DNA of 46,627 nt, taken from assembly GCA_019694955.1 (NCBI GenBank), contig JAIBAX010000034.1, positions 1-46,627 on the forward strand, written 5' to 3'. The position numbers were made by a program, and so were the translations under genes. The notes beneath the pieces are model-generated. The model was not told the origin of the DNA. It made no database searches and worked only from the letters and a program-made list of their open reading frames with translations. Source of the stretch: Chitinophagales bacterium. Lineage in GTDB: Bacteria; Bacteroidota; Bacteroidia; Chitinophagales; JADIYW01. Shown here in pieces: positions 19,017 to 28,420 of this stretch (position 1 is its first letter; each line of letters opens with the position of its first letter).

Positions 19017-19092
19017 GCGCCATTTTTGCGCCATTTTTTTTCAAAAAGCCTATTAATGCTACATTTATATGCGCCATAAGCTTATGCGCCAT
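19017..19092. repeat. Cluster of four GCGCCAT words upstream of the peptidase gene
   Basis: The word GCGCCAT occurs at 19017-19023, 19028-19034, 19071-19077 and 19086-19092, within 76 bp of otherwise AT-rich sequence. The last two are separated by the palindrome ATAAGCTTAT. The first two are direct repeats 11 bp apart, about one helical turn. They lie between the end of the 1486-residue gene and the start of the peptidase gene. They could be a protein-binding array or a decayed repeat. Confidence 0.5.
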
Positions 19093-19161
19093 CTTTTAAG
19101 ATATAATAAGTTCCTTTGTTTTGGCTCATCGAAATATATTCTACCTCTTGAGATTCCAAGC

Positions 19162-22100
19162 TTACTTCTTTAGTCTCGCTTTTGCTTCTGTCATCCTATC
19201 TAAGAAACTTTGTTTTATAGATAAACTTGCGGGCAAAAATTCGTAAATAACCTCTTTTTTGTCTCTCAATTGCGTGTCCTCCGGTTTAATAATGGCTACA
19301 GCATCATTAAAGTCTTGATTAGAAGAAACTACGCCTAGCTGCCCTTCAAAATAACGGAAGAAGTACCACTCACCACTGGAAGTTTCCAAGTATAAATTGA
19401 TAAAATCTTTATTCCCTCTATAACCTACTTCCATAAAGCAAATTATCTGTTGATGTACCGGTTTTTTACCCATCAATACCAACCCGGCTTTATCAAAGGA
19501 TTTAAACGTACCTTCTTCTTTATCAAAAGTAAATTTCAAATTAGTGAGTACAATATTATAAGGGAATGCTGCCGGGATTTGATATACGCCGCCACTTTGC
19601 ATATTGGTGGCATTCGCAATAGCATCATTCTTTGATGGCGTTAAATTATACAGTGCTTTAATAGTTGTACCGTTATTATAGCTGATGCTTAAATTGCCCG
19701 TATTATTTTCTGTAATACCTTTATGAATTTTTGTCCAAAGCGTTTCATCTAAGAAAAAGTCCAGCGCTACGGTAGTATTCATCTCAATATTGCCGGTGCT
19801 ATTTGTATAAGAAATATCACCAAAGCTCTCTAATTTTACGGGGCTAACATTCAGGTGAAAATCAATCGGACCCGTTGCTTTAATATCCTTTGTATTTTCA
19901 GCATAGGTAAGAATGTTGCCATAAGGATAATCACCTTTGATAGTAGCATCTTCTCCAAATTGAAAAGCCTGTTTTTGAGGTGCATATTGCATTACTCCCT
20001 GCGACCTAAATATTTCGATGTCTTTTGGAGATTGCTTGGCTTTCATAATTACAGGATATAATTCCAATGCTTCCCTACTCAACACCAGTCCGGTTACCAA
20101 TGGTTCTTTAAGCTCATTAAAGATGCTATCGATGTCCAATACTGCTCTTTTGAAGTTTACGTCTTGCTTAATAGCAAACCAATCCGAAGAATCTGACAAG
20201 AGGTTTACCCTGGCGAATCCATCCAGAACGATGTTTCGTTGTTTGGAATTGAACAATACATTTCCTTTATAGAATACTCTACTATCTATTTTAAACTGCT
20301 CATTTTCGTCAATTGAACCACGACCCTGAGCATAGTAATTTATTTTCACATCATCCTTCTTCTTCTTTTCTGCCAATGTATCTACTTTAGCAGTAAACTC
20401 AGGAATATTTACCTTTTGTATATCTCCGGTTGGTGTTGTGATGTTCAGCACACCCTTTCCAATAAATTTATTCTTGCTAATAATCTCTATTTCCGCTTCT
20501 TTAATAGTGTGGAACAACGTATCTCTGCTCATTTGGAATATGGCATTTTTAAGGTTGCTGAAACGACCCGTTTTATCAATAGTCAGTTTACCTTGATCAG
20601 GAATCGCTTTTGAGTCAGCCAGCAATATTTCCGTAACGCCCTCGGCATCCAAAATATTCGTCTCCAAGTCATACTTAGCTGTTTTAGCAGTAAAACTTAT
20701 AGAATCTTGTGATTTATCCACGGATTGGAAGTAGAAATTATTGTTTGCCTTTTCATTTTGAAAAGTGATAAACTGGTTTTTCATATCCCAATCATACCGC
20801 TCAGAATTGGTGATATAGTTATTGGCAGGGAGTTGGGTGATGGTATTCACGTCATTCAAGAGGAACTTGGCAATTCTGGTGTCAAAATTAACGTTTGCAT
20901 TTACGTTTGTAGTGGTAAAAGCGAAAAGATTAGCGTCATTAGATTTGACTTGAATATCTGCCTTTGGGGTAAGAAATTCTCTTGCTTTAAAATCAATTTT
21001 ACCGGCAGTCATATTGGCCTTATCCCAACTCAGGCTTCCTGTTCCATACAGATAATCTTTCCCCATGGTGAGGTCACCTTTAAACTCAACCTCATCTCTA
21101 TACATGGTAAACACATCACCAGTCCTAAATATTTTCATGGAATCTCTCAAAGGATTCCATTTGATAAAACCACCTGTTGTGGATGCTTGGGGCGTGTTAT
21201 ATTGTTTACTTTCTACGATATTAAAAGAATCTAAGTCGGCATATACAGAATCCGGAAATATATCGAATGCGCTGCCATGAACGTAGGCAGATTGAAAATT
21301 AAGTACACCTACACCAAACAACCCTGAATTTTCCAGTCTTAGCTTTCCGGTATAATTTCCTTTCCCACCATACATCTTTAGACCTTTGGAGCCTGTATGC
21401 ATAGTAAAACCAAGGCTTAAATCATCCTGAACCGTTAGTTCCTGCTTAAATGGATCAAAAATACCTGCTGAATAAAAAGTCCCTGGGAATCCAACTGAAT
21501 CAGTATTAAAAGTATTTAAGCTATCGAATTCAAAAGGTTGCACTAAGAAATAGAAATCTTTCCTTAGATACTTTTCCTTATGCGGATAGTTATCATAATA
21601 CACATAAGCTGAATCCCTACATACAAAGTAAGGATACTTAGGGTCGTTCTTCCTGCCCGATTTGTTATTATCCAAATCTATGTATAATGTGCCACTTACA
21701 TTTTGTAGGGCAGTATGGCATTCTATCAATGGAATATTTCCTTGCTGATCGGGAACTTTACCCGGTATCAATATAAACATGGAGTCTACATTTTCAAAAT
21801 CGAATTGAAATTCACTGTAATCGAATTTCAATTTCTTGGAGTAAAAATTTACCTTCCCTGCGGTTAAAACACCAGACATCGTTATATCTCTATCCTCGCC
21901 AATGATGATGGTATCAGAAGAAGGCGTAAATACCACATTCTTTGACTTCGACATTTTCAATTCCTTGACACCATAGACTTCTACTTCTTTTGTTTTTAGG
22001 TTTATCTTTCCATGGGTCGTGCGTGCTGTGGAGGTAAAACTTAAGTTGTCGTAATCCATTAAGTTAGCGCCTGCCTTGATATAGTTAAAAGTTTTATCCA

Positions 22101-23622
22101 AAACTTTTACGAGTCTATTTTCCCTGTCATAGTAAATGAATCCTTCGGCAGTCATCTTAAACAAGATATTTTCTACCTGTGGCAATTTCAATGAGGCATT
22201 GATGGCTGACGCAGCTTCATCAGCATCAATTTCTTTTACACCGTACATATCACAGTAAGCCTTTAAAGCAGATAGTGGATCTTTATCGCTGATGCCACGG
22301 AATTGCGTTTCAGCTCCTTTTTGATAAAAATTATATGAATCAAAAACTGCAACATTATCAGAAGTCGCACTAATAGAGTTCATTTTTATAAAAGTAGAAT
22401 CTATATTCCAAGCTAACTGATCGACAAAAAAGTTCATTTGTTGAAAATCGCTTTTAAATGGCAAACGTGCATACAATTGGTTTTCACGACTTAATTTTGC
22501 ATTTTTAGTGACCATGTCATACCTAAAATTGACAAATGGATGCCAGATAGTTTTATCACCAAACTTGATAGTTGTATTGGCATCATTGGCGAGTACGTCT
22601 TTAAATTTATTGATTAAAAATCGCTGTGCTGATATAACCGCCATGGTATCCATTTTAGGTGTATAGAGTATGACAGTTGCCCGCATGGAATCATTTCCTG
22701 TGCCGTACATATCACTACCTTCTAATCTAAAGCCACCGATAAACTTGAACTGAGGTGCTATTTTATCTAAAATCATATTATTCTCGGCAGAAGAAAACTG
22801 GGGATAAATCATCTTTCCTACTTTTGAATTAAGCAGTTTATCATTGAGTGCACCGTTGATTTCGTTATTAAAATATGGCTTGAGCGTAAGTTTGCCTTCG
22901 GGAATTTTCACATCGCTTTCATCAAGATTAAGGGTAAATTTACCAAAAGTATAGTAGGCATCTGTACCATTCAATCCGGCTCTCGACCAATCTATCTTGC
23001 CTTTTTCTCCCTCATATATAGATGTCAAAACAGTAAATTTTCCGTTGGTTTCCTGAATGGTCAACGTATCATTTTTTGTTATCCCACTAAGGTTACCTCC
23101 ATTTAAAGTAAGGTAGGTTTCAAATCCTTGTGGCGTAACTGTAATGGTACCGGAATATTTCCAACCCTTGCTTTTCGTATCATTAATAAATCCATTTGTG
23201 TACCAGCTGAGTAGAAATTCATTATAAGCGGAGAATTCTTTGTATAAACCTTTCTTACCTAATTCCATCAGCGATAATTGTGCCTTCATATTGTTGGTGC
23301 GCTGAGTTTCATCAACGGAAGATTTCTGTCCTGCGATAATACCTCTGAGAAAAGCATCAAATTCCGGAAATGCTCTTATAGATTTTTGCAATCCGGAATT
23401 AGCAATTTTCTTTATCAAATCCTTTTGTTCTGCCGACAATCCGGCATATGTTGCTTTGAAGGCATCGGAAGTTTCTTTAACGTCATCTCTTCCTGTCTTT
23501 TTCATAAAATCGTCTACTGCAGTTATAAATGCAGGATCTTGCTCCGGAAAAGAAGTCAATTGCTGTGCGAACCCTTGTACACAAAGAAATATACTGACAA
23601 GTATGATAAATATTTTCTTCAT
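19162..23622 (-). CDS. Large exported beta-rich protein of unknown function (1486 aa)
   Basis: I do not recognise this 1486-residue protein. It has a signal peptide (1-19, ending VQGFAQ) and a helical segment (about 25-120). A very long beta-rich region follows, with recurring patterns such as GKINLKTKEVEVYGVKEL, AKYDLETNILDAEGVTEI and KGVLNITTPTGDI. These resemble the repeating strands of LptA/OstA or TamB-like 'beta-taco' proteins, but weakly. There is no T9SS sorting domain; it ends EAKARLKK. Clear paralogous repeats are not visible. Its stop and start place it last in the GlmU-like/tpiA/prmA operon, 10 bp after prmA. A periplasmic or outer-membrane structural role is inferred. Confidence 0.8.
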   Translation of the reverse strand: MKKIFIILVSIFLCVQGFAQQLTSFPEQDPAFITAVDDFMKKTGRDDVKETSDAFKATYAGLSAEQKDLIKKIANSGLQKSIRAFPEFDAFLRGIIAGQKSSVDETQRTNNMKAQLSLMELGKKGLYKEFSAYNEFLLSWYTNGFINDTKSKGWKYSGTITVTPQGFETYLTLNGGNLSGITKNDTLTIQETNGKFTVLTSIYEGEKGKIDWSRAGLNGTDAYYTFGKFTLNLDESDVKIPEGKLTLKPYFNNEINGALNDKLLNSKVGKMIYPQFSSAENNMILDKIAPQFKFIGGFRLEGSDMYGTGNDSMRATVILYTPKMDTMAVISAQRFLINKFKDVLANDANTTIKFGDKTIWHPFVNFRYDMVTKNAKLSRENQLYARLPFKSDFQQMNFFVDQLAWNIDSTFIKMNSISATSDNVAVFDSYNFYQKGAETQFRGISDKDPLSALKAYCDMYGVKEIDADEAASAINASLKLPQVENILFKMTAEGFIYYDRENRLVKVLDKTFNYIKAGANLMDYDNLSFTSTARTTHGKINLKTKEVEVYGVKELKMSKSKNVVFTPSSDTIIIGEDRDITMSGVLTAGKVNFYSKKLKFDYSEFQFDFENVDSMFILIPGKVPDQQGNIPLIECHTALQNVSGTLYIDLDNNKSGRKNDPKYPYFVCRDSAYVYYDNYPHKEKYLRKDFYFLVQPFEFDSLNTFNTDSVGFPGTFYSAGIFDPFKQELTVQDDLSLGFTMHTGSKGLKMYGGKGNYTGKLRLENSGLFGVGVLNFQSAYVHGSAFDIFPDSVYADLDSFNIVESKQYNTPQASTTGGFIKWNPLRDSMKIFRTGDVFTMYRDEVEFKGDLTMGKDYLYGTGSLSWDKANMTAGKIDFKAREFLTPKADIQVKSNDANLFAFTTTNVNANVNFDTRIAKFLLNDVNTITQLPANNYITNSERYDWDMKNQFITFQNEKANNNFYFQSVDKSQDSISFTAKTAKYDLETNILDAEGVTEILLADSKAIPDQGKLTIDKTGRFSNLKNAIFQMSRDTLFHTIKEAEIEIISKNKFIGKGVLNITTPTGDIQKVNIPEFTAKVDTLAEKKKKDDVKINYYAQGRGSIDENEQFKIDSRVFYKGNVLFNSKQRNIVLDGFARVNLLSDSSDWFAIKQDVNFKRAVLDIDSIFNELKEPLVTGLVLSREALELYPVIMKAKQSPKDIEIFRSQGVMQYAPQKQAFQFGEDATIKGDYPYGNILTYAENTKDIKATGPIDFHLNVSPVKLESFGDISYTNSTGNIEMNTTVALDFFLDETLWTKIHKGITENNTGNLSISYNNGTTIKALYNLTPSKNDAIANATNMQSGGVYQIPAAFPYNIVLTNLKFTFDKEEGTFKSFDKAGLVLMGKKPVHQQIICFMEVGYRGNKDFINLYLETSSGEWYFFRYFEGQLGVVSSNQDFNDAVAIIKPEDTQLRDKKEVIYEFLPASLSIKQSFLDRMTEAKARLKK

Positions 23623-23632
23623 GAAAAATGTT

Positions 23633-24469
23633 TTAGTTTGGAATGATTATTTTTCTCAATGTTATACATACCCAATTATTGCTTTCTGTATAATATGTTG
23701 CTATAAGATGATTTTGTTCTGCGACATCTAAAATCATCTTTACATCTTCTGTTAAAAATCCGCTCAAAAGCATATAACCATCATCGTTCAATATTTGTGC
23801 CATTTGAGGTAAGTTTTCTAAATGGTAATTGCGATTGATATTCGCGAGGATGATATCATAAGCGCCATCTGAAGGAAGTTTTTCTCCTAATAGCGGCAAC
23901 ACATGCGATGTGTGATTCAGGGCAATATTTTCTTTACAATTCTCGTAGCACCAGCTATCGTTATCAAAAGCAACTATTTCTTTGGCACCCATCATTTCTG
24001 CCAGAATGGCCAAAATTCCTGTTCCTGAACCAATATCGATGACGTGTTTATCATTGAAATCTAGATGAGACATTTGCCGTATCACTTGCTCGGTGGTGGG
24101 ATGGTGTCCCGTTCCGAAAGACATCTTTGGGTCTATGAGTATGGAATAGGTAAAATTTGGTTGCGGAGCATGAAAGCTTGCACGTATTTCTACCAATCCT
24201 TCTATGTAAACAGGCTGAAAACTTTCCTCCCAAATCTGATTCCAGTTTTTCTCTTCTTCTATTGATTTGGAAAAGGCTAGTTTTTGGGCTTTTAAATTCG
24301 CTTCCACCTCGGACAAGTTTTCTGCTGTTGAAGAGAAATACACCAATAAATTTGTAGCTGTTTCTTCTATACCGGATGCACCCCATTCGAACAATAACGC
24401 ACTTAACCATTCAGTATCGACAGCATCGTTGAGGGTGATATTGTAACACGATGATATTACCTTGGTCAT
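23633..24469 (-). CDS. prmA: Ribosomal protein L11 methyltransferase
   Basis: The 278-residue protein carries the PrmA signature FGTGHHPTT (118-126), SAM motif I VIDIGSGTGILAIL (143-156), the acidic residue in AFDNDSWCYENCKENIALN, and LANINRN where the catalytic motif lies. It trimethylates amino groups of ribosomal protein L11 in the cytoplasm. The N-terminal half is the L11-recognition domain and is diverged, as usual in Bacteroidota. Its start overlaps the stop of tpiA by four bases (ATGA), so the two are translationally coupled. Confidence 0.93.
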   Translation of the reverse strand: MTKVISSCYNITLNDAVDTEWLSALLFEWGASGIEETATNLLVYFSSTAENLSEVEANLKAQKLAFSKSIEEEKNWNQIWEESFQPVYIEGLVEIRASFHAPQPNFTYSILIDPKMSFGTGHHPTTEQVIRQMSHLDFNDKHVIDIGSGTGILAILAEMMGAKEIVAFDNDSWCYENCKENIALNHTSHVLPLLGEKLPSDGAYDIILANINRNYHLENLPQMAQILNDDGYMLLSGFLTEDVKMILDVAEQNHLIATYYTESNNWVCITLRKIIIPN

Positions 24470-25230
24470 ATCGCCTTAATAATTTGAATAAAATCTTCTG
24501 CATTCAAAGAAGCGCCGCCAATCAATCCACCATCTACATCTTCACAACTGAATAATTCTGCCGCATTTTTGGCATTGCAGCTTCCACCATATAGGATAAC
24601 ATGGTACTTGCCAATTTCTGTACCGTAATGTTTTTCTATTTCACTTCTTATCATTCTGTGCATATCCTGCGCCTGCTGTGCTGTAGCGGTTTTGCCAGTA
24701 CCAATGGCCCATATGGGTTCATAAGCGATGACCGTCTTTACAAATTTTTCTGTTGGCAGTTGGAATAAACCATCGTATAGCTGTTGAATGACATAATTAT
24801 TGTGATGACCAGATGATCTAATGTCTAAAGGTTCTCCACAACAGAAGATGGGGCGTAAATCATGTGCCAAGGCTTGCTCAACCTTCTCAAATAATATATC
24901 TGCGTGCTCTTGATGATATTGTCGTCTTTCCGAGTGACCAATGATAACATACTCACAACCAACAGATTGCAACATCAACGCAGATACCTCTCCAGTGTAT
25001 GCTCCGCGCTCATGTCGGCTACAGTCTTGAGCACCTATATATAAATTTTCTATTTCAGCAATTTCTGAATAAGCATATTGCAGATATGGAAATGGAGGAA
25101 TCAGTACAACTTTCTTAGCGTCATGCAGTCCGAGTTCGGCTTTCCTTCCAACTATTTCTTCCATCAAGGTATGCGCTTCCTGATATGAAGTATTCATCTT
25201 CCAGTTGCCTGCTACAATTTTCACCCTCAT
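24466..25230 (-). CDS. tpiA: Triosephosphate isomerase
   Basis: The 254-residue glycolytic enzyme interconverts dihydroxyacetone phosphate and glyceraldehyde 3-phosphate. All active-site residues are present: Asn9 and Lys11 (GNWKMN), His99 (IIGHSERRQ) and Glu171 (IAYEPIWAIGTGKTA), plus the phosphate-binding loops YGGSCNAKN and GGLIGGASL. Length is normal. It overlaps both neighbours by four bases, the GlmU-like gene before it and prmA after it, giving a tightly coupled operon. Confidence 0.97.
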   Translation of the reverse strand: MRVKIVAGNWKMNTSYQEAHTLMEEIVGRKAELGLHDAKKVVLIPPFPYLQYAYSEIAEIENLYIGAQDCSRHERGAYTGEVSALMLQSVGCEYVIIGHSERRQYHQEHADILFEKVEQALAHDLRPIFCCGEPLDIRSSGHHNNYVIQQLYDGLFQLPTEKFVKTVIAYEPIWAIGTGKTATAQQAQDMHRMIRSEIEKHYGTEIGKYHVILYGGSCNAKNAAELFSCEDVDGGLIGGASLNAEDFIQIIKAI

Positions 25231-26423
25231 ATAATGTTGTTAATATGGTTTCTATGAATCTTTGTTTGTTCAAATATCGCTGTAAAAATCTGTCTTTGTA
25301 TAGATGTGAGCGGTATTTTTCTTCTTTCCATAACTTTTTCTGCTACTTCTATGGCTTTATCCAGATGGTATTCATCGGATCCGCCCCACGAGAAGGACGG
25401 TATATGTTTATCCGGGAAGCCTCCACCAAAGACATTTGCCGAAAATCCTACTACTGTGCCGGTATTGAACATTGTATTAATCCCAGATTTAGCATGGTCT
25501 CCCATGATCAAACCACAGAACTGCAACTGGGTGTTTAGCATATCATTTTTTGTGTATTCAAACGCAGTCACAAGTGAATAGTTGTTTTTTAGGTTAGAAT
25601 TATTGGTATCGGCACCCAAATTGCACCACTCCCCAATAACGGAATTTCCAAGAAATCCATCATGGGCTTTGTTAGCATATCCAAAGAAAACGCTGTTACT
25701 AACCTCACCGCCTACTTTACAATGAGGGCCAATGGTAGTGTCACCATAAATCTTTGCACCCATTTTTACAGTAGAGCCTTCACACAGGGCGAAAGGACCT
25801 CTGATAATAGCACCTTCCATGATTTCTGCGCCTTTACCGATGAAGATGGGGCCATATTTGGCATTTAGGATAGCGCTTTCTACAACAGCACCTTCTTCAA
25901 TGTAGATATTATCGGGCTCATAGACAGAATTAGAGAAAGAAAGAGAACCACCATTTGGGTCGATAGCCATGAGATGAATATCTTCCTGAATATATTTACC
26001 GTTGAGGGTAAAAATATCCCAAGCATATCTTATTTGATCAAAAATCGTTTTAGTGACAAAAATTGGCCCTTCTACGGGATGGTTGGGTTTTGAGAAGACC
26101 TTTTCGGCAAAAGAAGCTATTGGTTTGCCGGATTCGCTGATAAGGGTATGGTTTTCTTTCAGGGTGAGAATATCTTCTACCAGCTGTTCATTTGGGATCA
26201 CTGAGGCGTTGATATAGATAAAATCATCACCGGAAGGCAAATGGTAGAGATCTTGTAGATAAGGTTGTGTGAGCACACCTGTTTCCTGATTCAGCCATTT
26301 TTCCCATTTTTCCTTAATGGTGAGAATGCCCACGCGGCAATCGGCAACGGCACGTGAAAGCGTTAGGGGACGCAAGGTTTCCCACTCTTCAAAGTCTGCT
26401 AGTATATACTTTATTTCGCCCAT
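25227..26423 (-). CDS. GlmU-family sugar nucleotidyltransferase/acyltransferase-like protein
   Basis: From the ATG at 26421-26423 the protein has 398 residues, starting MGEIKYILADFEEWETLRPLT. This matches the start of the Bacteroidota 'GlmU family' group; the open frame extends 24 codons further but that part is unlike the family. The N-terminal half is a diverged nucleotidyltransferase fold (RVGILTIKEKWEKWL). The C-terminal half has left-handed beta-helix hexapeptides (IYIEEGAVVESAILNAKYG, IGPHCKVGGEVSNSVFFG). It probably acts in UDP-N-acetylglucosamine or related sugar synthesis. It is the first gene of the operon with tpiA and prmA. Confidence 0.85.
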   Translation of the reverse strand: MGEIKYILADFEEWETLRPLTLSRAVADCRVGILTIKEKWEKWLNQETGVLTQPYLQDLYHLPSGDDFIYINASVIPNEQLVEDILTLKENHTLISESGKPIASFAEKVFSKPNHPVEGPIFVTKTIFDQIRYAWDIFTLNGKYIQEDIHLMAIDPNGGSLSFSNSVYEPDNIYIEEGAVVESAILNAKYGPIFIGKGAEIMEGAIIRGPFALCEGSTVKMGAKIYGDTTIGPHCKVGGEVSNSVFFGYANKAHDGFLGNSVIGEWCNLGADTNNSNLKNNYSLVTAFEYTKNDMLNTQLQFCGLIMGDHAKSGINTMFNTGTVVGFSANVFGGGFPDKHIPSFSWGGSDEYHLDKAIEVAEKVMERRKIPLTSIQRQIFTAIFEQTKIHRNHINNII

Positions 26424-26473
26424 ATATCTTATTGAAAATAAATAATTTCGGGAAATCATGTTTCGATAATGCA

Positions 26474-26508
26474 AAAATAAAAAAAGCCCTGACAAAAATG
26501 CCAGAGCT
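26474..26508 (-). terminator. Rho-independent terminator of the L31 gene
   Basis: Read on the minus strand, AGCTCTG pairs with CAGGGCT (one G-U pair) around a ten-base loop, followed by TTTTTTTATTTTT. It begins 23 bp after the L31 stop codon and separates that gene from the GlmU-like operon. Confidence 0.8.
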
Positions 26509-26530
26509 TGTTATTTGAGATATCAACACT

Positions 26531-26779
26531 TTATTTTTTGCCGTATTTTTTGTTGAACTTATCGATACGTCCTGCGGTATCAACAAATTTCATCTTACCA
26601 GTGTAATAAGGGTGGGATAAGTTAGAAATCTCCAACTTCACCAAAGGATATTCATTGCCATCTTCCCAAGTGATAGTATCTGTTGTAAGTGCACAAGATT
26701 TACCAATAAATGTTTCATCACAAGAAAAATCTTTGAATACTACTGTTCTATAATTTTTAGGATGGATATCGCTTTTCAT
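26531..26779 (-). CDS. rpmE2: 50S ribosomal protein L31, type B
   Basis: The 82-residue protein [15 protein letters not shown]... has the type B L31 pattern ([35 protein letters not shown]). It lacks the CxxC zinc ligands of type A. It is a component of the large ribosomal subunit at the intersubunit bridge. A good Bacteroidota promoter lies upstream and a hairpin terminator downstream, so it is a single-gene unit. Confidence 0.97.
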   Translation of the reverse strand: MKSDIHPKNYRTVVFKDFSCDETFIGKSCALTTDTITWEDGNEYPLVKLEISNLSHPYYTGKMKFVDTAGRIDKFNKKYGKK

Positions 26780-26838
26780 CTTTTTGTTATTTACTTTTTA
26801 AATATTGCTTGAAATCAAGTTCAAACTTTTTGCGGGTG

Positions 26839-26869
26839 CAAAGATAGTCAATATAACTAAAATTCCAAA
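26839..26869 (-). promoter_or_regulatory. Bacteroidota-type promoter for the L31 gene
   Basis: On the minus strand TTTG (26866-26869) is followed after 19 bases by TATCTTTG (26839-26846). This matches the TTTG / TAnnTTTG consensus of the Bacteroidota primary sigma factor. Transcription would start about 55 bases before the L31 start codon. Confidence 0.75.
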
Positions 26870-26940
26870 ACAATGTTGAAAAGTTGATATTCTTTTTATG
26901 TTATCTAAAGTTTAATAGCTAAATTTCTAAAAAATGTTGT

Positions 26941-27411
26941 ATGAGTTGGAGGACGTTAAGCGGAATTTATCTCAAAGATTCGCTCAAAGATGCGGTGGAA
27001 CAAGCCATTGTTGATGAGGTAAGTATTGGCAATAAAGTGCGCATTTGCATTGGCACCGATTCTCAAGTAAAGGGTTCTATTATTGAATTTGCTACAGTAA
27101 TTGTTTTTATCCGACCAAAGAATGGCGGATTTATGTTTTTGCATAAAGAACAGGTAACCGGAAAAATGGCCATACGAGACCGCATGATGGCAGAAGTGAC
27201 CAGATCCATTGAAACTACCTATCAACTACAGGAAGTTTTTGATAAATACGACATCCGTCCGGAAGTACATGCCGATATTAACACCAGTCCAAGTTTTAAG
27301 AGCCATCAAGCCCTGCAAGATGCGATGGGATATATTTTGGGTATGGGCTATGCTTTCCGTGCCAAGCCGCATGCTTTTGCAAGCACTAGTTGCGCAAATA
27401 AGGTGTTATAA
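26941..27411 (+). CDS. YkuK-like (DUF458) RNase H-fold protein
   Basis: The 156-residue protein matches the YkuK/DUF458 family: VRICIGTDSQVKGSIIEFATVIV (first strand with a conserved Asp), RMMAEVTRSIETTYQL, and VHADINTSPSFKSHQALQDAMGYILGMGY, ending with KPHAFASTSCANKVL. The fold is RNase H-like with acidic residues in place, suggesting a nuclease, but the substrate is unknown. It stands alone, divergent from the L31 gene. Confidence 0.85.
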   Translation: MSWRTLSGIYLKDSLKDAVEQAIVDEVSIGNKVRICIGTDSQVKGSIIEFATVIVFIRPKNGGFMFLHKEQVTGKMAIRDRMMAEVTRSIETTYQLQEVFDKYDIRPEVHADINTSPSFKSHQALQDAMGYILGMGYAFRAKPHAFASTSCANKVL

Positions 27412-27427
27412 TTTAATGTAATATTGC

Positions 27428-27540
27428 CAACCTCGAGGGTTGATATTATAACAATCTATCGCTTATTCGTATTGAATATCAGTTATTTATATCAATATAC
27501 AATCATTCATAGCGGAAATAATCAGCCAACCTCCGAGGTT
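27428..27540. repeat. Pair of short palindromes of the CCAACCTC...GAGGTT type
   Basis: Two related short palindromes lie about 100 bp apart between convergent genes: CAACCTCGAGGGTTG at 27428-27442 and AACCTCCGAGGTT at 27528-27540, the second overlapping the last bases of ung. Words of this form recur between genes in Bacteroidota genomes. They may help end transcription or be parts of a dispersed repeat. Confidence 0.45.
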
Positions 27541-28240
27541 AAAAGAGGCCTTTGTCCTTCAACTGCCAACTAATTGGTTCGACACCGTTTCTGATGAGAT
27601 ATTCATTTGCTTTGGAGAAATGCTTACATCCTAAAAAGCCTGTGTGCGCAGAAAATGGGCTTGGATGCGGTGCTTGGAGAATTAAGTGTTTAGTATGGTC
27701 AATCTTTTCAGCCTTTTGCATGGCGAATTTCCCCCACAACATAAAAACTAAGTTTGATCTTTTTTCTGATAGGGCTTCTATGGCAGCATCGGTAAAATTC
27801 TCCCAACCTTTGTTTTGATGGGATGCCGCCTGATTTGCTTGCACTGTAAGAATAGCATTTAACAAAAATACGCCTTGATTTGCCCAATCTTGCAGATTAC
27901 CGTGATTGGGTGGTTTACAGCCTAAGTCTGTTTCTAATTCTTTATAGATATTTACAAGGGAAGGGGGTGGTTTCACGCCATATTGTACAGAAAAGCAGAG
28001 TCCATGCGCCTGACCCTGTCCATGGTAGGGGTCTTGCCCCAGAATGACAACCTTAACCTGTTCGAAGGTTGTACTATTAAAGGCATTAAAAATAAGTGAA
28101 CCCGGCGGATAGATCGTTTTACCTTGCGCCTTTTCTGCTTTGATGAAATCAAATAATGCTGGAAGGTAAGGCTTGCCAAACTCCTCCTTTAACGCATTCT
28201 TCCATGAATTTTCGAGTTGCACTTGTTGAAATAAATCCAT
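27539..28240 (-). CDS. ung: Uracil-DNA glycosylase, family 1
   Basis: The 233-residue base-excision repair enzyme removes uracil from DNA. Motif [18 protein letters not shown] carries the catalytic Asp70. Asn128 in LLNA binds uracil and the minor-groove loop [11 protein letters not shown] carries His192. Length and motif order are those of family 1 UDG. The gene is divergent from the tRNA-Arg promoter. Confidence 0.97.
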   Translation of the reverse strand: MDLFQQVQLENSWKNALKEEFGKPYLPALFDFIKAEKAQGKTIYPPGSLIFNAFNSTTFEQVKVVILGQDPYHGQGQAHGLCFSVQYGVKPPPSLVNIYKELETDLGCKPPNHGNLQDWANQGVFLLNAILTVQANQAASHQNKGWENFTDAAIEALSEKRSNLVFMLWGKFAMQKAEKIDHTKHLILQAPHPSPFSAHTGFLGCKHFSKANEYLIRNGVEPISWQLKDKGLF

Positions 28241-28253
28241 AAGGATAATTTAA

Positions 28254-28286
28254 TTTGCGAAAAATACGGAAAATTAGATATATTTG
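28254..28286 (+). promoter_or_regulatory. Bacteroidota-type promoter of tRNA-Arg
   Basis: TTTG at 28254-28257 and TATATTTG at 28279-28286, separated by 21 bases, match the TTTG / TAnnTTTG consensus. The tRNA begins 12 bases after the -7 box. Confidence 0.75.
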
Positions 28287-28297
28287 CGCCCGCAATT

Positions 28298-28370
28298 GGT
28301 CGCGTAGCTCAGGGGATAGAGCAACTGCCTTCTAAGCAGTCGGTCGCACGTTCGATTCGTGCCGCGATCA
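28298..28370 (+). tRNA. tRNA-Arg (anticodon TCT)
   Basis: The 73-base cloverleaf is complete. The acceptor stem is GGTCGCG with CGCGATC (one G-U pair) and the D stem is GCTC/GAGC. The anticodon stem ACTGC/GCAGT holds loop CTTCTAA with anticodon TCT at 28331-28333. The T stem GCACG/CGTGC holds loop TTCGATT. CCA is not encoded. It marks the boundary between ordinary chromosomal genes and the mobile-element-like region, and tRNA genes are frequent integration targets. Confidence 0.97.
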
Positions 28371-28381
28371 CGGTGAAAATC

Positions 28382-28420
28382 AAGCGGTTAGGTTCTAAAA
28401 AATCTAACCGCTTTTTTTAT
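28382..28420 (+). terminator. Rho-independent terminator of tRNA-Arg
   Basis: AAGCGGTTAGGTT pairs with AATCTAACCGCTT (one G-U pair) around the loop CTAAAA, followed by a T tract. It starts 12 bases after the tRNA. If the element entered at the tRNA 3' end, this hairpin is either original or supplied by the element. Confidence 0.85.

Noticed and set aside
26424..26495. 24-codon upstream extension of the GlmU-like protein
   Set aside because: It overlaps the terminator region of the L31 gene and the family begins at the internal Met.
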